A stretch of DNA of 64,000 nt from an uncultured Oscillospiraceae bacterium (GCA_947624065.1 CANQIO010000002.1:32239-96238); one strand, 5' to 3'; counted from the stretch's first letter, positions 17,492 to 26,733 are shown. Translations and numbers: made by a program. The notes: generated by a model not told the origin, from the letters alone.

Positions 17492-18340
17492 TCAAGCGTC
17501 CCAGCCGAGGGTCAGCTGCTCCTGTTCCATCTGGCGGTCCAGCGCCTGCTCCACCAGCAGGGCGATGTTGGCCTCCACGGCCCGGCGGCTCTCGCAATAG
17601 AGCCGATGGAGGGCGGAGGGGGAGCCCTTTTCCAGGGGGAGCCGAGCCGCGAGGCAGAGCTCGCGGATGGCGGTGTTCACATAGGTGCGGCTCATGGGCG
17701 CGCCGTCGCGGGTCAAAAAGACCGGGCCGGCGGAGAGGCCCTGGCGGCCGCAGTAGGCCAGCAGCTCCCGGCAGAGGGTAGGCGGCAGGTGGACAAGGGC
17801 GGCATTTTTTCCGGAGCCAGTCACCACCGCGCCGGCGCGGGCTGCCTCCACGGTGAGGCGGTCCAGGTCGGAGACGGGCAGATCCGTTCCGGCAAAGAGC
17901 AACACCAGCAGATAGGCCCTCTCCCGGCCCAGGAGCTTGGCGGTATGGAGAAGATGGCGGTACTCCGCGCGGGTCAACTCGGGACGGGGGGCCGTCTCGG
18001 CGGGAAGGGTGTCGGCCAATTGCAGGTCCCGGCGGCCGCAAAAGGCCAAAAAGCTGTTGGCGGCGGAGAGGATCACATTGACCGAACGGGGGGCCGCGCC
18101 GGAGCGGAGCAGCGCCTCACGGCAGGAGGCGAGGGAGCCGGGGCGGATACGGCCGGGCTCTGGAAGCATCTGGGCCAGGCGGGAGAGGGAGCGGCGATAG
18201 CGCGCGCAGGTCTCCGGGGCGCGGCCGCGGGCGGCCAGGTCGGACAAAAAGGCCTCCACGGCGGCGCTGTCCAGGGAAACGGCGGGCAGGTCCGCCAAAA
18301 GGGCCGCATCCAGGGGATCGGCCAAGAGCTCCACGGCCAT
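17492..18340 (-). CDS. Tyrosine-recombinase/phage-integrase-fold protein, apparently catalytically degenerate
   Basis: Core-binding-like N-terminus (TCARYRRSLSRL) and box I-like LFAGTDLPVSDLDRLTV; no recognisable catalytic R, HxxR or Tyr. Confidence 0.6.
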   Translation of the reverse strand: MAVELLADPLDAALLADLPAVSLDSAAVEAFLSDLAARGRAPETCARYRRSLSRLAQMLPEPGRIRPGSLASCREALLRSGAAPRSVNVILSAANSFLAFCGRRDLQLADTLPAETAPRPELTRAEYRHLLHTAKLLGRERAYLLVLLFAGTDLPVSDLDRLTVEAARAGAVVTGSGKNAALVHLPPTLCRELLAYCGRQGLSAGPVFLTRDGAPMSRTYVNTAIRELCLAARLPLEKGSPSALHRLYCESRRAVEANIALLVEQALDRQMEQEQLTLGWDA

Positions 18341-18354
18341 GGGACGCCTCCTTT

Positions 18355-18392
18355 CAAAAAAGAGAGGGAGCAGGGACGAACCCTGCTCCCTC
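18355..18392 (-). terminator. Intrinsic terminator downstream of the surface protein gene
   Basis: Minus strand: GAGGGAGCAGGG-TTCGT-CCCTGCTCCCTC-TCTTTTTTG. Confidence 0.75.
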
Positions 18393-18427
18393 GGGAGTGT
18401 TGCTAGTTTTTAATGCTCGTGTGCTGA

Positions 18428-21400
18428 TTACTGAGCGGGAGTGGGGATGGGGCCCTTGTAGGCATCGGTCCAAGTGATCATGCCGTAGTAGCCCTTGTGC
18501 TCCTTGATGGACCAGACAGAGCCGTACTCAGCGGTCTCATGCCAGCCACCGCGGATGCGGCCAGGCGCATCAGAGTCAGCAGAGGTCTCGAAGTAGTACC
18601 AGCCAGCGGGCTCATACTTGGTGCCGATGATGCCGGTGTTGCAATCATAGGTCAGAGCAGCCTTCGCATAGGCGACGCCGGTCTGCATGATGCCCTCGTC
18701 ATCCACATAGTACCAAATCATGTGCTTGCTGTAGACCCACTTGTTGGTGAGCTTCTGGCCATTCACGAAGAAGTACCAGTCGCCAGTGGTGGGGTTCTTG
18801 AACCAGTCGGTGTAGCCCTCGGGAACCCAAGGAACATCGGGATCCAGGTCAGGCCAGGAGTCGATCAGCTTCTGCAGCTGGTCAACAGCATCCTGCACCA
18901 GGACTTCGGGATTGAAGGTAGCCGCAACGTACTCGTCAGCATCCTCGTCCCAGCCGTGCTTGGTGGCCAGAGCGTCGAACAGAGCGTCAGCCAGGTTCCG
19001 CTGATCCGTCTCGCTCAGCTTGCCGCTGCCAGAGACAGTGTAAGCATAGTCGATCAGGGTGTTCAGGGTGTTGATGGAAGACCCGGGGATAGGATCATAG
19101 TCTTCAGTGGAACCGATGGTCACATCGTCGACCTTCAGGGTAGCACCATCCTTCACAGTGACCATGATGTCATTGGGGATGGAGGCCAGGGTCAGAGTGC
19201 CCTGCTCGACGATCAGGTCGCCCTTGGGAACATTGGCCAGAGCAGTGATGATGCGGGCGTTGCCGACCAGCCACCAGTCGCTGTACTCGTAAGGATCATC
19301 CTCATCAGCGTCGACCACGCGAGCCACAGGGTTCTTGCCAACGACATAGGCGTGAGGAGCGTTGTACGGCTCATAAGCGAACGCACCGCCGGTGACGGAC
19401 AGGAACTCCAGCGGAGAAATGCCGTCAGGATCGTCAACAGTCGCGAAGAAGGAATTAACAGAGTCGCCGCCGAAATCGCCATCGGAGATCACAGCAGAGG
19501 AGTGACGCTCAATGAAGAAGTGAGTGCTGCCCAGGACCTCGCCGCCAGTGATCTGGATATCCATCGCGTTATCACGCGGGTCACCAGTCCGGCCTTCCCA
19601 GGAACCGAGCATCAGCTGACCGCCGATCTTCGCGCCGGGAACCATGGTGAAGATGCCCTCGTCGCCGCAGACATAAACGTCATGGTCGACAGTGCCCTGG
19701 ATGTTGACTTCGAAGGAACCCACAGAGTCGACCCACAGGTTGCCCAGAACGCGGCCGATGACGGTCACGCTGCCGTTGAAGCGGCGGCCCTCAGCACCGA
19801 CCATGCCAGCCAGGAAGGCGTCCTTGCCGACGACCAGCTGGTTGCCGACAGCAGAGTTCGGGCAAACGATGGGAGAATGGAAGTAGGTATCAACCAAGTC
19901 GATCTTCACATTGCTGCCATCGATGACCAGGTTGCCGTGGTAGTTCTGGCTGTTGGAGCCGATCACGTCGCCCTCGCCGGTGAACTTAATGGTGCGGGTG
20001 CGAACGGAAGCATTGTTGTTGGCTACATGGAGGTCAGCGTCGAGGCACAGGACGTGGCCGTTCAGGTCGAGAGTCACGTTCTTGTCAGCAATCAGAGTGG
20101 TCTGAGAGACGATGACATCCTTCAGCAGGGTGATGGTCTGACCGGTCTTGACGTTGTCGACAGCGGAGTGCGTGGGGTCAGTAGGATCGGAGAAGTGCTC
20201 ATACTTCTTCTCGCCGATCTTGGCTTCCCACTTGCCCCAGTGGTCGCCGGGCTTCACAGTGGTGCCGTTGACGGTGATGTCCTTCTTGGTGGAGTTCTTG
20301 ATCTGCACGTCATCGTCCACGTCGGTGAAGGTGGCGGAGCCCTGCAGAACATTGATGTAAGCCTTCTTGGTGGCAGCGCCGAAAGCCTCGATGGCGGACT
20401 TGCCGAGCAGGGTGTACTCCACATAGTCAGGGTCATCGGTGTCCCAGATGTGGGCAACGGTGGCAGACTTCGCGATCTCCTTCAGGCACTCCGTGTTTGT
20501 AGCATTGTCGGTAACCATGGTCTCGCCGCCGACAGAGGGAACGAACCGGCCGCCAGTGATGTAGTGATCGGTGGTCTTGGTGTCGGGATTCACATAGATG
20601 GCGCACTTCCCGTCTTCTGCGGCAACAAAGGTACCGCCGCTGATCTCTACGCTGACATCAGCACGATGCTTCGCGTCCATGCGCAGTGCCTCTGTCTTGC
20701 CGTGCGAGCAGGCAGCAACAATCTTGCCGCCGGAGACGTTCAGGTAACCAGCATTGACATGGATGGTGCCCTTGACAGTGCCGCCGGTGATGGTGACAGT
20801 GCCCAGCTCATCTTTCAGCGAGATCTCGCCAACCACAGAGCCGCCGCTGACGATCATCTCAGCGTCATCTTCCAACTTATTGAAGTAGACGCCGCTGGAG
20901 ACCTTGCCGCCGGAGACGGTCAGGGTGCCGCCCTTGGTGGGATCCCAGCCGCCCAACTCACCGCCGGAGACGTTGACATCGCCGCCAGCAGTGTTCACGA
21001 CCTTGCCGCCCTCAACGTTGAGCACGCCATTGTTCGTGACTGTGGTGACCAGGCCGCTCTTAACAGTCAGCTCGCCCTTGGGGCCGACAGTGATCGCCAC
21101 CAGGTTGCTCTTGTTGTAGGCATTGCTGTCGATCACGGTCAGGTTGCCCTTAGCGACGGTCATGGGCACCTCCAGCTTATAGCCGTTCAGGTCGAGGGTA
21201 ACGTCAGCGTTGACTGTCACTTGATGGGGGTCCGTGATGCTGTAGACCAGCTGGACGGTCTCACCCGTCTTTTCAGCCAATTCGATCGCATCCCCGAGGG
21301 ACCCGCCCTCAAGAGGCTTCACTACGTACGCCTCGGCAGGTTCGTCTGCGGCCGCAGCCACAGGGTTTGTTTCAGTCTGCTCCACGGCGGCCACAGCGGT

Positions 21401-21487
21401 CTCCTCGCCCTCGGCCGCGAGAGCCGGGACGGACAGAGACAGAACCATGACCAGCACGAGAAGCAGGCTAAGTACACGTTTTGTCAT
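18428..21487 (-). CDS. Large secreted surface protein: beta-helix-like repeats plus C-terminal cell-wall-binding repeat-like region
   Basis: Signal peptide MTKRVLSLLLVLVMVLSLSVPALAAEG; recurring VSGGxV/ITGGTV motifs; NPTTGDWYFFVNGQKLTNKWVYSKHMIWYYVDDEGIMQTG; no LPXTG. Confidence 0.8.
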   Translation of the reverse strand: MTKRVLSLLLVLVMVLSLSVPALAAEGEETAVAAVEQTETNPVAAAADEPAEAYVVKPLEGGSLGDAIELAEKTGETVQLVYSITDPHQVTVNADVTLDLNGYKLEVPMTVAKGNLTVIDSNAYNKSNLVAITVGPKGELTVKSGLVTTVTNNGVLNVEGGKVVNTAGGDVNVSGGELGGWDPTKGGTLTVSGGKVSSGVYFNKLEDDAEMIVSGGSVVGEISLKDELGTVTITGGTVKGTIHVNAGYLNVSGGKIVAACSHGKTEALRMDAKHRADVSVEISGGTFVAAEDGKCAIYVNPDTKTTDHYITGGRFVPSVGGETMVTDNATNTECLKEIAKSATVAHIWDTDDPDYVEYTLLGKSAIEAFGAATKKAYINVLQGSATFTDVDDDVQIKNSTKKDITVNGTTVKPGDHWGKWEAKIGEKKYEHFSDPTDPTHSAVDNVKTGQTITLLKDVIVSQTTLIADKNVTLDLNGHVLCLDADLHVANNNASVRTRTIKFTGEGDVIGSNSQNYHGNLVIDGSNVKIDLVDTYFHSPIVCPNSAVGNQLVVGKDAFLAGMVGAEGRRFNGSVTVIGRVLGNLWVDSVGSFEVNIQGTVDHDVYVCGDEGIFTMVPGAKIGGQLMLGSWEGRTGDPRDNAMDIQITGGEVLGSTHFFIERHSSAVISDGDFGGDSVNSFFATVDDPDGISPLEFLSVTGGAFAYEPYNAPHAYVVGKNPVARVVDADEDDPYEYSDWWLVGNARIITALANVPKGDLIVEQGTLTLASIPNDIMVTVKDGATLKVDDVTIGSTEDYDPIPGSSINTLNTLIDYAYTVSGSGKLSETDQRNLADALFDALATKHGWDEDADEYVAATFNPEVLVQDAVDQLQKLIDSWPDLDPDVPWVPEGYTDWFKNPTTGDWYFFVNGQKLTNKWVYSKHMIWYYVDDEGIMQTGVAYAKAALTYDCNTGIIGTKYEPAGWYYFETSADSDAPGRIRGGWHETAEYGSVWSIKEHKGYYGMITWTDAYKGPIPTPAQ
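20720..21010 (-). repeat. Degenerate repeats encoding (V/I)(S/T)GG(x)V beta-helix coils
   Basis: ccgccggagacggtcag/ccgccggtgatggtgac-type units recur through this segment. Confidence 0.6.
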
Positions 21488-21775
21488 TGTCTGATGTCCT
21501 CCTAATAAAAATTGTATTTTTGAGCCCTCGCCGCCGCCGCAGACGGGTCGTCCACGGCATAGGCATGGGAATATCGTTCCCCAGGCCCAGCTTTACGTTG
21601 ATGATTATAGCCCCCTTCGCTGGAAAAAGCAAGGGATAATTGAAAAAAAGTTCATTTTTTTACAATCCCAGCCAGGCAAACGCCCGCAAAACCGTTCCCG
21701 GCCCCAGCCCGGGCCGCCGGCGGGACGCCGCCATGCGCGATATATTTATATTGTATACCGGGCCGTCTCCCGGCC

Positions 21776-21802
21776 CCGCCGGGGGCAACTCCGGCGGTTT
21801 TT
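21776..21802 (+). terminator. Terminator-like hairpin with no upstream plus-strand CDS
   Basis: CCGCCGG-GGGCAACT-CCGGCGG-TTTTT. Confidence 0.55.
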
Positions 21803-22089
21803 CATATGCAGGAGCATTCACCGCGCCGCAAAGCATTGGAAATCCCGGACTTTTTTAGAGCGGCCGCGCAGGGTATACAAGATATGCGCGTCTATCCGGC
21901 CGATATGCAGACGATATCCAGCCATTTTTGCGGCTCTTCGGCGCGACAAAGGCCGATTTTGGATGTTTATGCGCAGTTTTCACGGGTTATCCAGCGGCAT
22001 GGCGGTGAAAAAGATTTCCGGGAAGGGGTTTCCCTGGCGGGGGCAATGTGCTATACTGAGCAAAATCCACTGGACGGAGGAAAAAAGAT

Positions 22090-23538
22090 ATGGTGACCAA
22101 CGACGAGGCCATCGCAAGAGTCAAGCACCAGGTGGTGCAGGAGGTATGCCGGCTGGCCTGGGAGGGAAAGCTGGACGAGCAGCGGGACAACATCCCCTAT
22201 GAGATCATCCCCGGCCCACAGGCCCAGTTCCGATGCTGTATTTATAAGGAGCGGGAGATCGTCCGCCAGCGGGTGCGCCTGGCCGAGGGGAAATGCCCCA
22301 CCGGCACCAGCTCCGACAATATGGTCCAGGTCATCAACGCGGCATGCGAGGAATGCCCCATCGCGTCCTATATCGTCACCGATAACTGCCGCAAATGCGT
22401 GGGCAAGGCGTGCCAGAACTCCTGCCAGTTCAACGCCATCAGCATGGGACCCAACCGCGCTTACATAGACCCCAATCAGTGCCGGGAGTGCGGCAAGTGC
22501 GCCCAGGCATGCCCGTATAACGCCATCGCCCACCTGGAGCGGCCCTGCAAAAAGGTCTGCCCCGCCGACGCCATCACCTACGACGAGTACGGCGTGTGCG
22601 TCATCGACGAGGCAAAGTGCATCCGCTGCGGCATCTGTATCCATAACTGCCCCTTCGGCGCCATCGGCACCAAGGCCGCCGTCGTGGACGTCATCCATGA
22701 GATCAAGGCCGGCAAAAAGGTCATCGCTATGCTCGCCCCCGCTACCGAGGGCCAGTTCGGCGAGGGCATCAGCATGGACAGCTGGCGCACCGCCCTCAAA
22801 AAAACCGGCTTCGCCGATATGGTGGAGGTGGGCCTGGGCGGCGATATGACCGCCGCCGCCGAGGCCGAGGAATGGGCCGAGGCCTATAAGCAGGGGAAGA
22901 AAATGACCACCTCCTGCTGCCCCGCGTTCGTGAATATGATCCGGCTGCACTTCCCCGCCCTGGCGGAGAACGTGTCCACCACCGTCAGCCCCATGGCCGC
23001 CGTGAGCCGGTATCTCAAGCAGCTGGATCCCTATACCGTCACCGTGTTCGTCGGGCCCTGCATCGCCAAGAAAAGCGAGATCAATCTCCAGGGCGTCCAG
23101 GGCAACGCCGATTATGTGCTCACCTACGGCGAGGTGCGCTCGCTGATGTACGGCAAGGGCGTCGAGCTGGAGAGCGAGCCCCGCTCTACCCAGCAGAGCA
23201 GCGTCTATGGCAAGCGCTTCGGCAACGGCGGCGGCGTTACCGCGGCCGTCGTGGAGTGCTTCAAGGAGATGGGCGAGGATATCAGCCCCGAGGTCATGAC
23301 CTGCTCCGGCGCCGCCGAATGCAAAAAGGCCCTGCTGCTCATGAAGGCCGGCAAGCTGCCCGCCGACTTCATCGAGGGCATGGTCTGCGAGGGCGGCTGC
23401 GTGGGCGGCCCCAGCAAAAATATGACCGTGGCTGAGTCCAAAAAGCCCCGGGATGCGCTCATCGGCCAGGCCGATAAGCGGGGCGTGCTGGAAAATCTCA
23501 AAAAGATGGGCGCCGATACCGTGCCCATGCACCGATAA
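22090..23538 (+). CDS. Monomeric [FeFe] hydrogenase, group-B-like, with 4Fe-4S domains
   Basis: Multiple CxxCxxCxxxC clusters; H-cluster motifs TTSCCPAFV, GPCIAKKSE, EGMVCEGGCVGGPS. Confidence 0.88.
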   Translation: MVTNDEAIARVKHQVVQEVCRLAWEGKLDEQRDNIPYEIIPGPQAQFRCCIYKEREIVRQRVRLAEGKCPTGTSSDNMVQVINAACEECPIASYIVTDNCRKCVGKACQNSCQFNAISMGPNRAYIDPNQCRECGKCAQACPYNAIAHLERPCKKVCPADAITYDEYGVCVIDEAKCIRCGICIHNCPFGAIGTKAAVVDVIHEIKAGKKVIAMLAPATEGQFGEGISMDSWRTALKKTGFADMVEVGLGGDMTAAAEAEEWAEAYKQGKKMTTSCCPAFVNMIRLHFPALAENVSTTVSPMAAVSRYLKQLDPYTVTVFVGPCIAKKSEINLQGVQGNADYVLTYGEVRSLMYGKGVELESEPRSTQQSSVYGKRFGNGGGVTAAVVECFKEMGEDISPEVMTCSGAAECKKALLLMKAGKLPADFIEGMVCEGGCVGGPSKNMTVAESKKPRDALIGQADKRGVLENLKKMGADTVPMHR

Positions 23539-23547
23539 GGTCCCGCA

Positions 23548-23580
23548 AAGACCCGTGATCGCCGATCACGGGTCTTTTTT
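23548..23580. terminator. Intrinsic terminator between convergent genes
   Basis: AAGACCCGTGATC-GCC-GATCACGGGTCTT-TTTT. Confidence 0.85.
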
Positions 23581-24686
23581 TATAGCCGGTCCAGCGCCTC
23601 GAGTGCCGGCAGCGCCCGGCCGTCATAGTCGAACAGCGCCTGGTTGGCCCACTCGTTGCCGCCAGGGCCCCGCTCGCCGGTATAGGCCAGCGCCGCCGGC
23701 GTGGCCCAGCCGCTGCCGGGGACCGGGATCCAGGCCGGCTCCCACCAGACGAAGCCCCGGCCATGGCCGCCCGGCACCGCCCGGATGGCCGCCGCCAGAT
23801 CACGCAGGAACGACTCCTGGCCCGCCGGCGTCATGGGATAGCCGATGCCCGCCGCCAGCGCCGCCGTGGCGGCCATGCCCTTGCGCCCCTCCGGCGGCAG
23901 GGCCTCATGGGCGGCATAGTCCTCCAGCGTGAAGCCCATGGAGGTCTCCACGATCATCACGTCCTTGCCAAAGCGGGCCACCGCGTCGGCCATGCTGGCG
24001 GCCAGACCCGCTATGGGGCCGTTCCAGAAGGGATAGTAGCTCATGCCGATGACGTCGAAGTCCGCGCCGCCGGCGGCATAATAGCGCTCGAACCAGGCCC
24101 GGTACTGGCCCCGGTCCGGGCCGTTGTCCAGGTGGACGACCGTCTCCGCCGCCGGGCATGCGTCCCGGCACGCCCGCAGTCCCGCGCTGAGAAAACGGGC
24201 GATGTTGTCCATGGCGGGCATCCGCCCCACCGGCCAGAGAAGGCCGTTGGTCACCTCGTTGCCCACGGCGATCATATCCGGGGCCAGGCCCTGTGCCGTC
24301 AGATGCTCCAGCACGTGGCGGGTGAAATCATAGACGGCCCGCTCCAGCCCGTCCGCGTCCAGCCCCCGCCATGCCTTGGGGGTGATCTGCTTGCCCGGAT
24401 CGGCCCAGAAGTCGCTGTAATGCAGGTTCAGCATCCACCGGCAGCCCAGCGCCTTTGCCCGCGCGGCCAGGGCCGTGACTGCGGCCAGGTCGCAGGTGCC
24501 CGCGCCGTAGGGCTCCCCCGCCTCGGAATAGGGGTCGTTCCACAGCCGCAGCCGCACCAGGTCCATGCCGTGGCGGCGCAGGATCGTCATGGCGTCGGCG
24601 GTGCCGCTCCCATCGGAGAATCGGCCGCCGCACGCCTCCACCTCCAGAAGGGTGGACAGGTCCATGCCCTTGCAGAGATCGCTCAA
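23580..24686 (-). CDS. GH53 arabinogalactan endo-beta-1,4-galactanase-like, no signal peptide
   Basis: KGMDLSTLLEVEACG; VRLRLWNDPYSEAG; LNLHYSDFWADPGKQITPKAW; VGNEVTNGLLWPVG; IVETSMGF. Confidence 0.9.
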   Translation of the reverse strand: MSDLCKGMDLSTLLEVEACGGRFSDGSGTADAMTILRRHGMDLVRLRLWNDPYSEAGEPYGAGTCDLAAVTALAARAKALGCRWMLNLHYSDFWADPGKQITPKAWRGLDADGLERAVYDFTRHVLEHLTAQGLAPDMIAVGNEVTNGLLWPVGRMPAMDNIARFLSAGLRACRDACPAAETVVHLDNGPDRGQYRAWFERYYAAGGADFDVIGMSYYPFWNGPIAGLAASMADAVARFGKDVMIVETSMGFTLEDYAAHEALPPEGRKGMAATAALAAGIGYPMTPAGQESFLRDLAAAIRAVPGGHGRGFVWWEPAWIPVPGSGWATPAALAYTGERGPGGNEWANQALFDYDGRALPALEALDRL

Positions 24687-24922
24687 GCCTTTTCGTCCTC
24701 CCGGGTGAAGTCCTCGAAATCCGTGAACCGGCGCATCATGGCCCCGTAGCGGAACCGGGCCATGCGGTTTTTGGCCAGCACGTCCGCCTCATTGCCACGG
24801 TACTGGCAGCGGATGCAGTAGTACTCGTCCTTGTCCTTGTCGTAGAACATGTCGATGTCCAGGTCCCGCATGAAGCAGGACGGGCACCGGTAATTCAGTC
24901 TGCCCTTTCCAGATTGAGCCAT
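24683..24922 (-). CDS. Small zinc-ribbon-like protein (79 aa)
   Basis: CPSC...CIRC knuckles; start overlaps the end of the upstream CDS. Confidence 0.65.
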   Translation of the reverse strand: MAQSGKGRLNYRCPSCFMRDLDIDMFYDKDKDEYYCIRCQYRGNEADVLAKNRMARFRYGAMMRRFTDFEDFTREDEKA

Positions 24923-26733
24923 GTGGCAAAGCCCTCCTTTTCCCGCAGCGTGCCGGTGTATCCCAGGGTGAACATGGGGCTGAAGGCGTAGCCCTCCCGG
25001 ACGTAGCCCGTCTTGTCCCGCCCCTCGCAGGTCATGGTCACCTTCGTCTTGATGGGCGGCAGCGTGCAGGAGACACTCTCCGCCCCGGCCGCCGACGCCT
25101 CCCGGCATTTGTACGCATAGTCGATGGTCTCGCTCCGCTCCCCCGCCGACACCGCCAGCGTCAGACCGGTCATGTCCTCCGGGTACTCGGTGGTGCCGTA
25201 GCAGGCCACCATGTACTCGTTGACGGCGACCTCCGCGCCAGGGTCGCTCATGGAGAGCACCCGCCGCTCGATCTTGATCCGGCCCGTCCCCTCGGGGAAG
25301 GTGATCACGGTCTGCAGCTTCACGGTGAGATCGGAAAACTCGATGTCCACCGGGTCCAGGGTCAGGATGCGGTCGGTTCCCTCTTGGGAGAAATGGCCGT
25401 GGGTCCGGCACAGGCACAGATCCACTTCCTCGCCGTCGTGGCAGATCTTGGCGCTGCGGACGGTGCCCTCGCCGGCATAGTGGGTGAAGTAGCCGGCCCG
25501 GTATTTCTCCTGGATGAGGAAGGGATAGCTGGCGTCCTGGACATGGGGCGTACCGATGCCCACCGGCCACTCCAGCTTGGCCGCGTACGGCCGCAGGTCC
25601 ACGATGGCGCCGCCCTGGTCCATGTTCACGCAGGCGCGCATATAGGGGTCGCAGTACCAAAAGAGCTGCTTGTCGCTGCCGTAGAGGATGTCCCGCCACA
25701 GGGCGCATTCCGGCTCAGTGTAGTGCTTGTTTGCCCGGTACCAGTCGGCAAACTCGCTCATGGTCATGTCCGTGAGCTTCCCCTCGCGCTTGAGCCGGCC
25801 GTAATAGGCGCATCCGTCCTCATAGGACTTTTTCAAGAGCTCGAAGGGGGCCTCCCACCGGCCCATCTTGTTCATCCAGCCGGGGCCCACGAACATCATG
25901 TTGTAGGCGTAGCCGTTGTTGAACTTGGCCAGGGACCGGTACTGGTCGATCAAATTATATAAGTATGGATACTCCCAGGTGTCCGGATCGTAGATCATGC
26001 CCCGGAGCACGTTCTGGGGGTGGGTGCCGAAGTTGGAGCCGTTACCGTCATAGCAGGCCAGCAGGTCCCGGCTCAGGTGCGGGATGGCCACGATGCCGCT
26101 GTCCTCGGTCTCATCGGCGGCGGGGGCGTGGGTGTTCTGCTTGGACGGGATCCAAGGCGCCCAGGGGCCGCCGTCCATGAGGGTGTACCAGGAGTTGTTG
26201 CAGGTGTGGTAGGCCTTGGGCCCCTCCTCCCAGCAGGTGGCCACGGCACATTTCACCGAGGGGTACTCCGCCTTGATGAAGTTGATGAGGTCCGCGTCCA
26301 TATAGTAGGAGCCGGTGGATTCCGGGTAAAAGCCAAAGGCGTCGTGGAACTTGCCAAACACGTCCCGGACGATGGCTTTCTTGTCCTCCATAGAGAACAT
26401 CCAGATGCAGAAATCCTTGGTCTTATATTTCTCCCGGAACTGCTCGCATGGCAGGCCTAGCAGGCTCAGGGCGATCTCGTCGCCGTATTTTTCGTGGTGC
26501 TCCTTTGCGATGGCCACCGCCTCGTCGTTGAAAAGGCTGGCGTAGGTCATCTGGATGGTGGTCTTAAGGCCGTTATCATGGGCGATCTGCTGCTGGAGCC
26601 GGAAGATGTCCAAACTCTCGGTGAGCAGCGCCTTGCGGCCGATGTCCTCCGCCTTGCCCTGGCCGGTGACCTTCTCGGCGTATTCCGGCACCATCTCCGG
26701 CCGGTGGATGATGTTGACGATGAATTGGTCCAT
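24895..26733 (-). CDS. Uncharacterised carbohydrate-active-enzyme-like protein (possible beta/alpha barrel plus beta-sandwich)
   Basis: 612 aa; FGFYPESTGSYYMDADLINFIKAEYP and CNNSWYTLMDGGPWAPWIPSKQN; no signal peptide; between GH53 and GH42. Confidence 0.5.
   Translation of the reverse strand: MDQFIVNIIHRPEMVPEYAEKVTGQGKAEDIGRKALLTESLDIFRLQQQIAHDNGLKTTIQMTYASLFNDEAVAIAKEHHEKYGDEIALSLLGLPCEQFREKYKTKDFCIWMFSMEDKKAIVRDVFGKFHDAFGFYPESTGSYYMDADLINFIKAEYPSVKCAVATCWEEGPKAYHTCNNSWYTLMDGGPWAPWIPSKQNTHAPAADETEDSGIVAIPHLSRDLLACYDGNGSNFGTHPQNVLRGMIYDPDTWEYPYLYNLIDQYRSLAKFNNGYAYNMMFVGPGWMNKMGRWEAPFELLKKSYEDGCAYYGRLKREGKLTDMTMSEFADWYRANKHYTEPECALWRDILYGSDKQLFWYCDPYMRACVNMDQGGAIVDLRPYAAKLEWPVGIGTPHVQDASYPFLIQEKYRAGYFTHYAGEGTVRSAKICHDGEEVDLCLCRTHGHFSQEGTDRILTLDPVDIEFSDLTVKLQTVITFPEGTGRIKIERRVLSMSDPGAEVAVNEYMVACYGTTEYPEDMTGLTLAVSAGERSETIDYAYKCREASAAGAESVSCTLPPIKTKVTMTCEGRDKTGYVREGYAFSPMFTLGYTGTLREKEGFATWLNLERAD

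Noticed and set aside
17492-18340. Active integrase marking a mobile element
   Set aside because: Catalytic residues not recognisable, no att-like repeats or other mobility genes nearby.
18497-21505. 1002-aa plus-strand ORF antisense to the surface protein
   Set aside because: Shadow ORF; the minus strand has a signal peptide, repeat domains and terminator.
21640-22096. Small plus-strand ORFs (72-96 aa) upstream of the hydrogenase
   Set aside because: No RBS/domain support, mutually overlapping; more likely non-coding.
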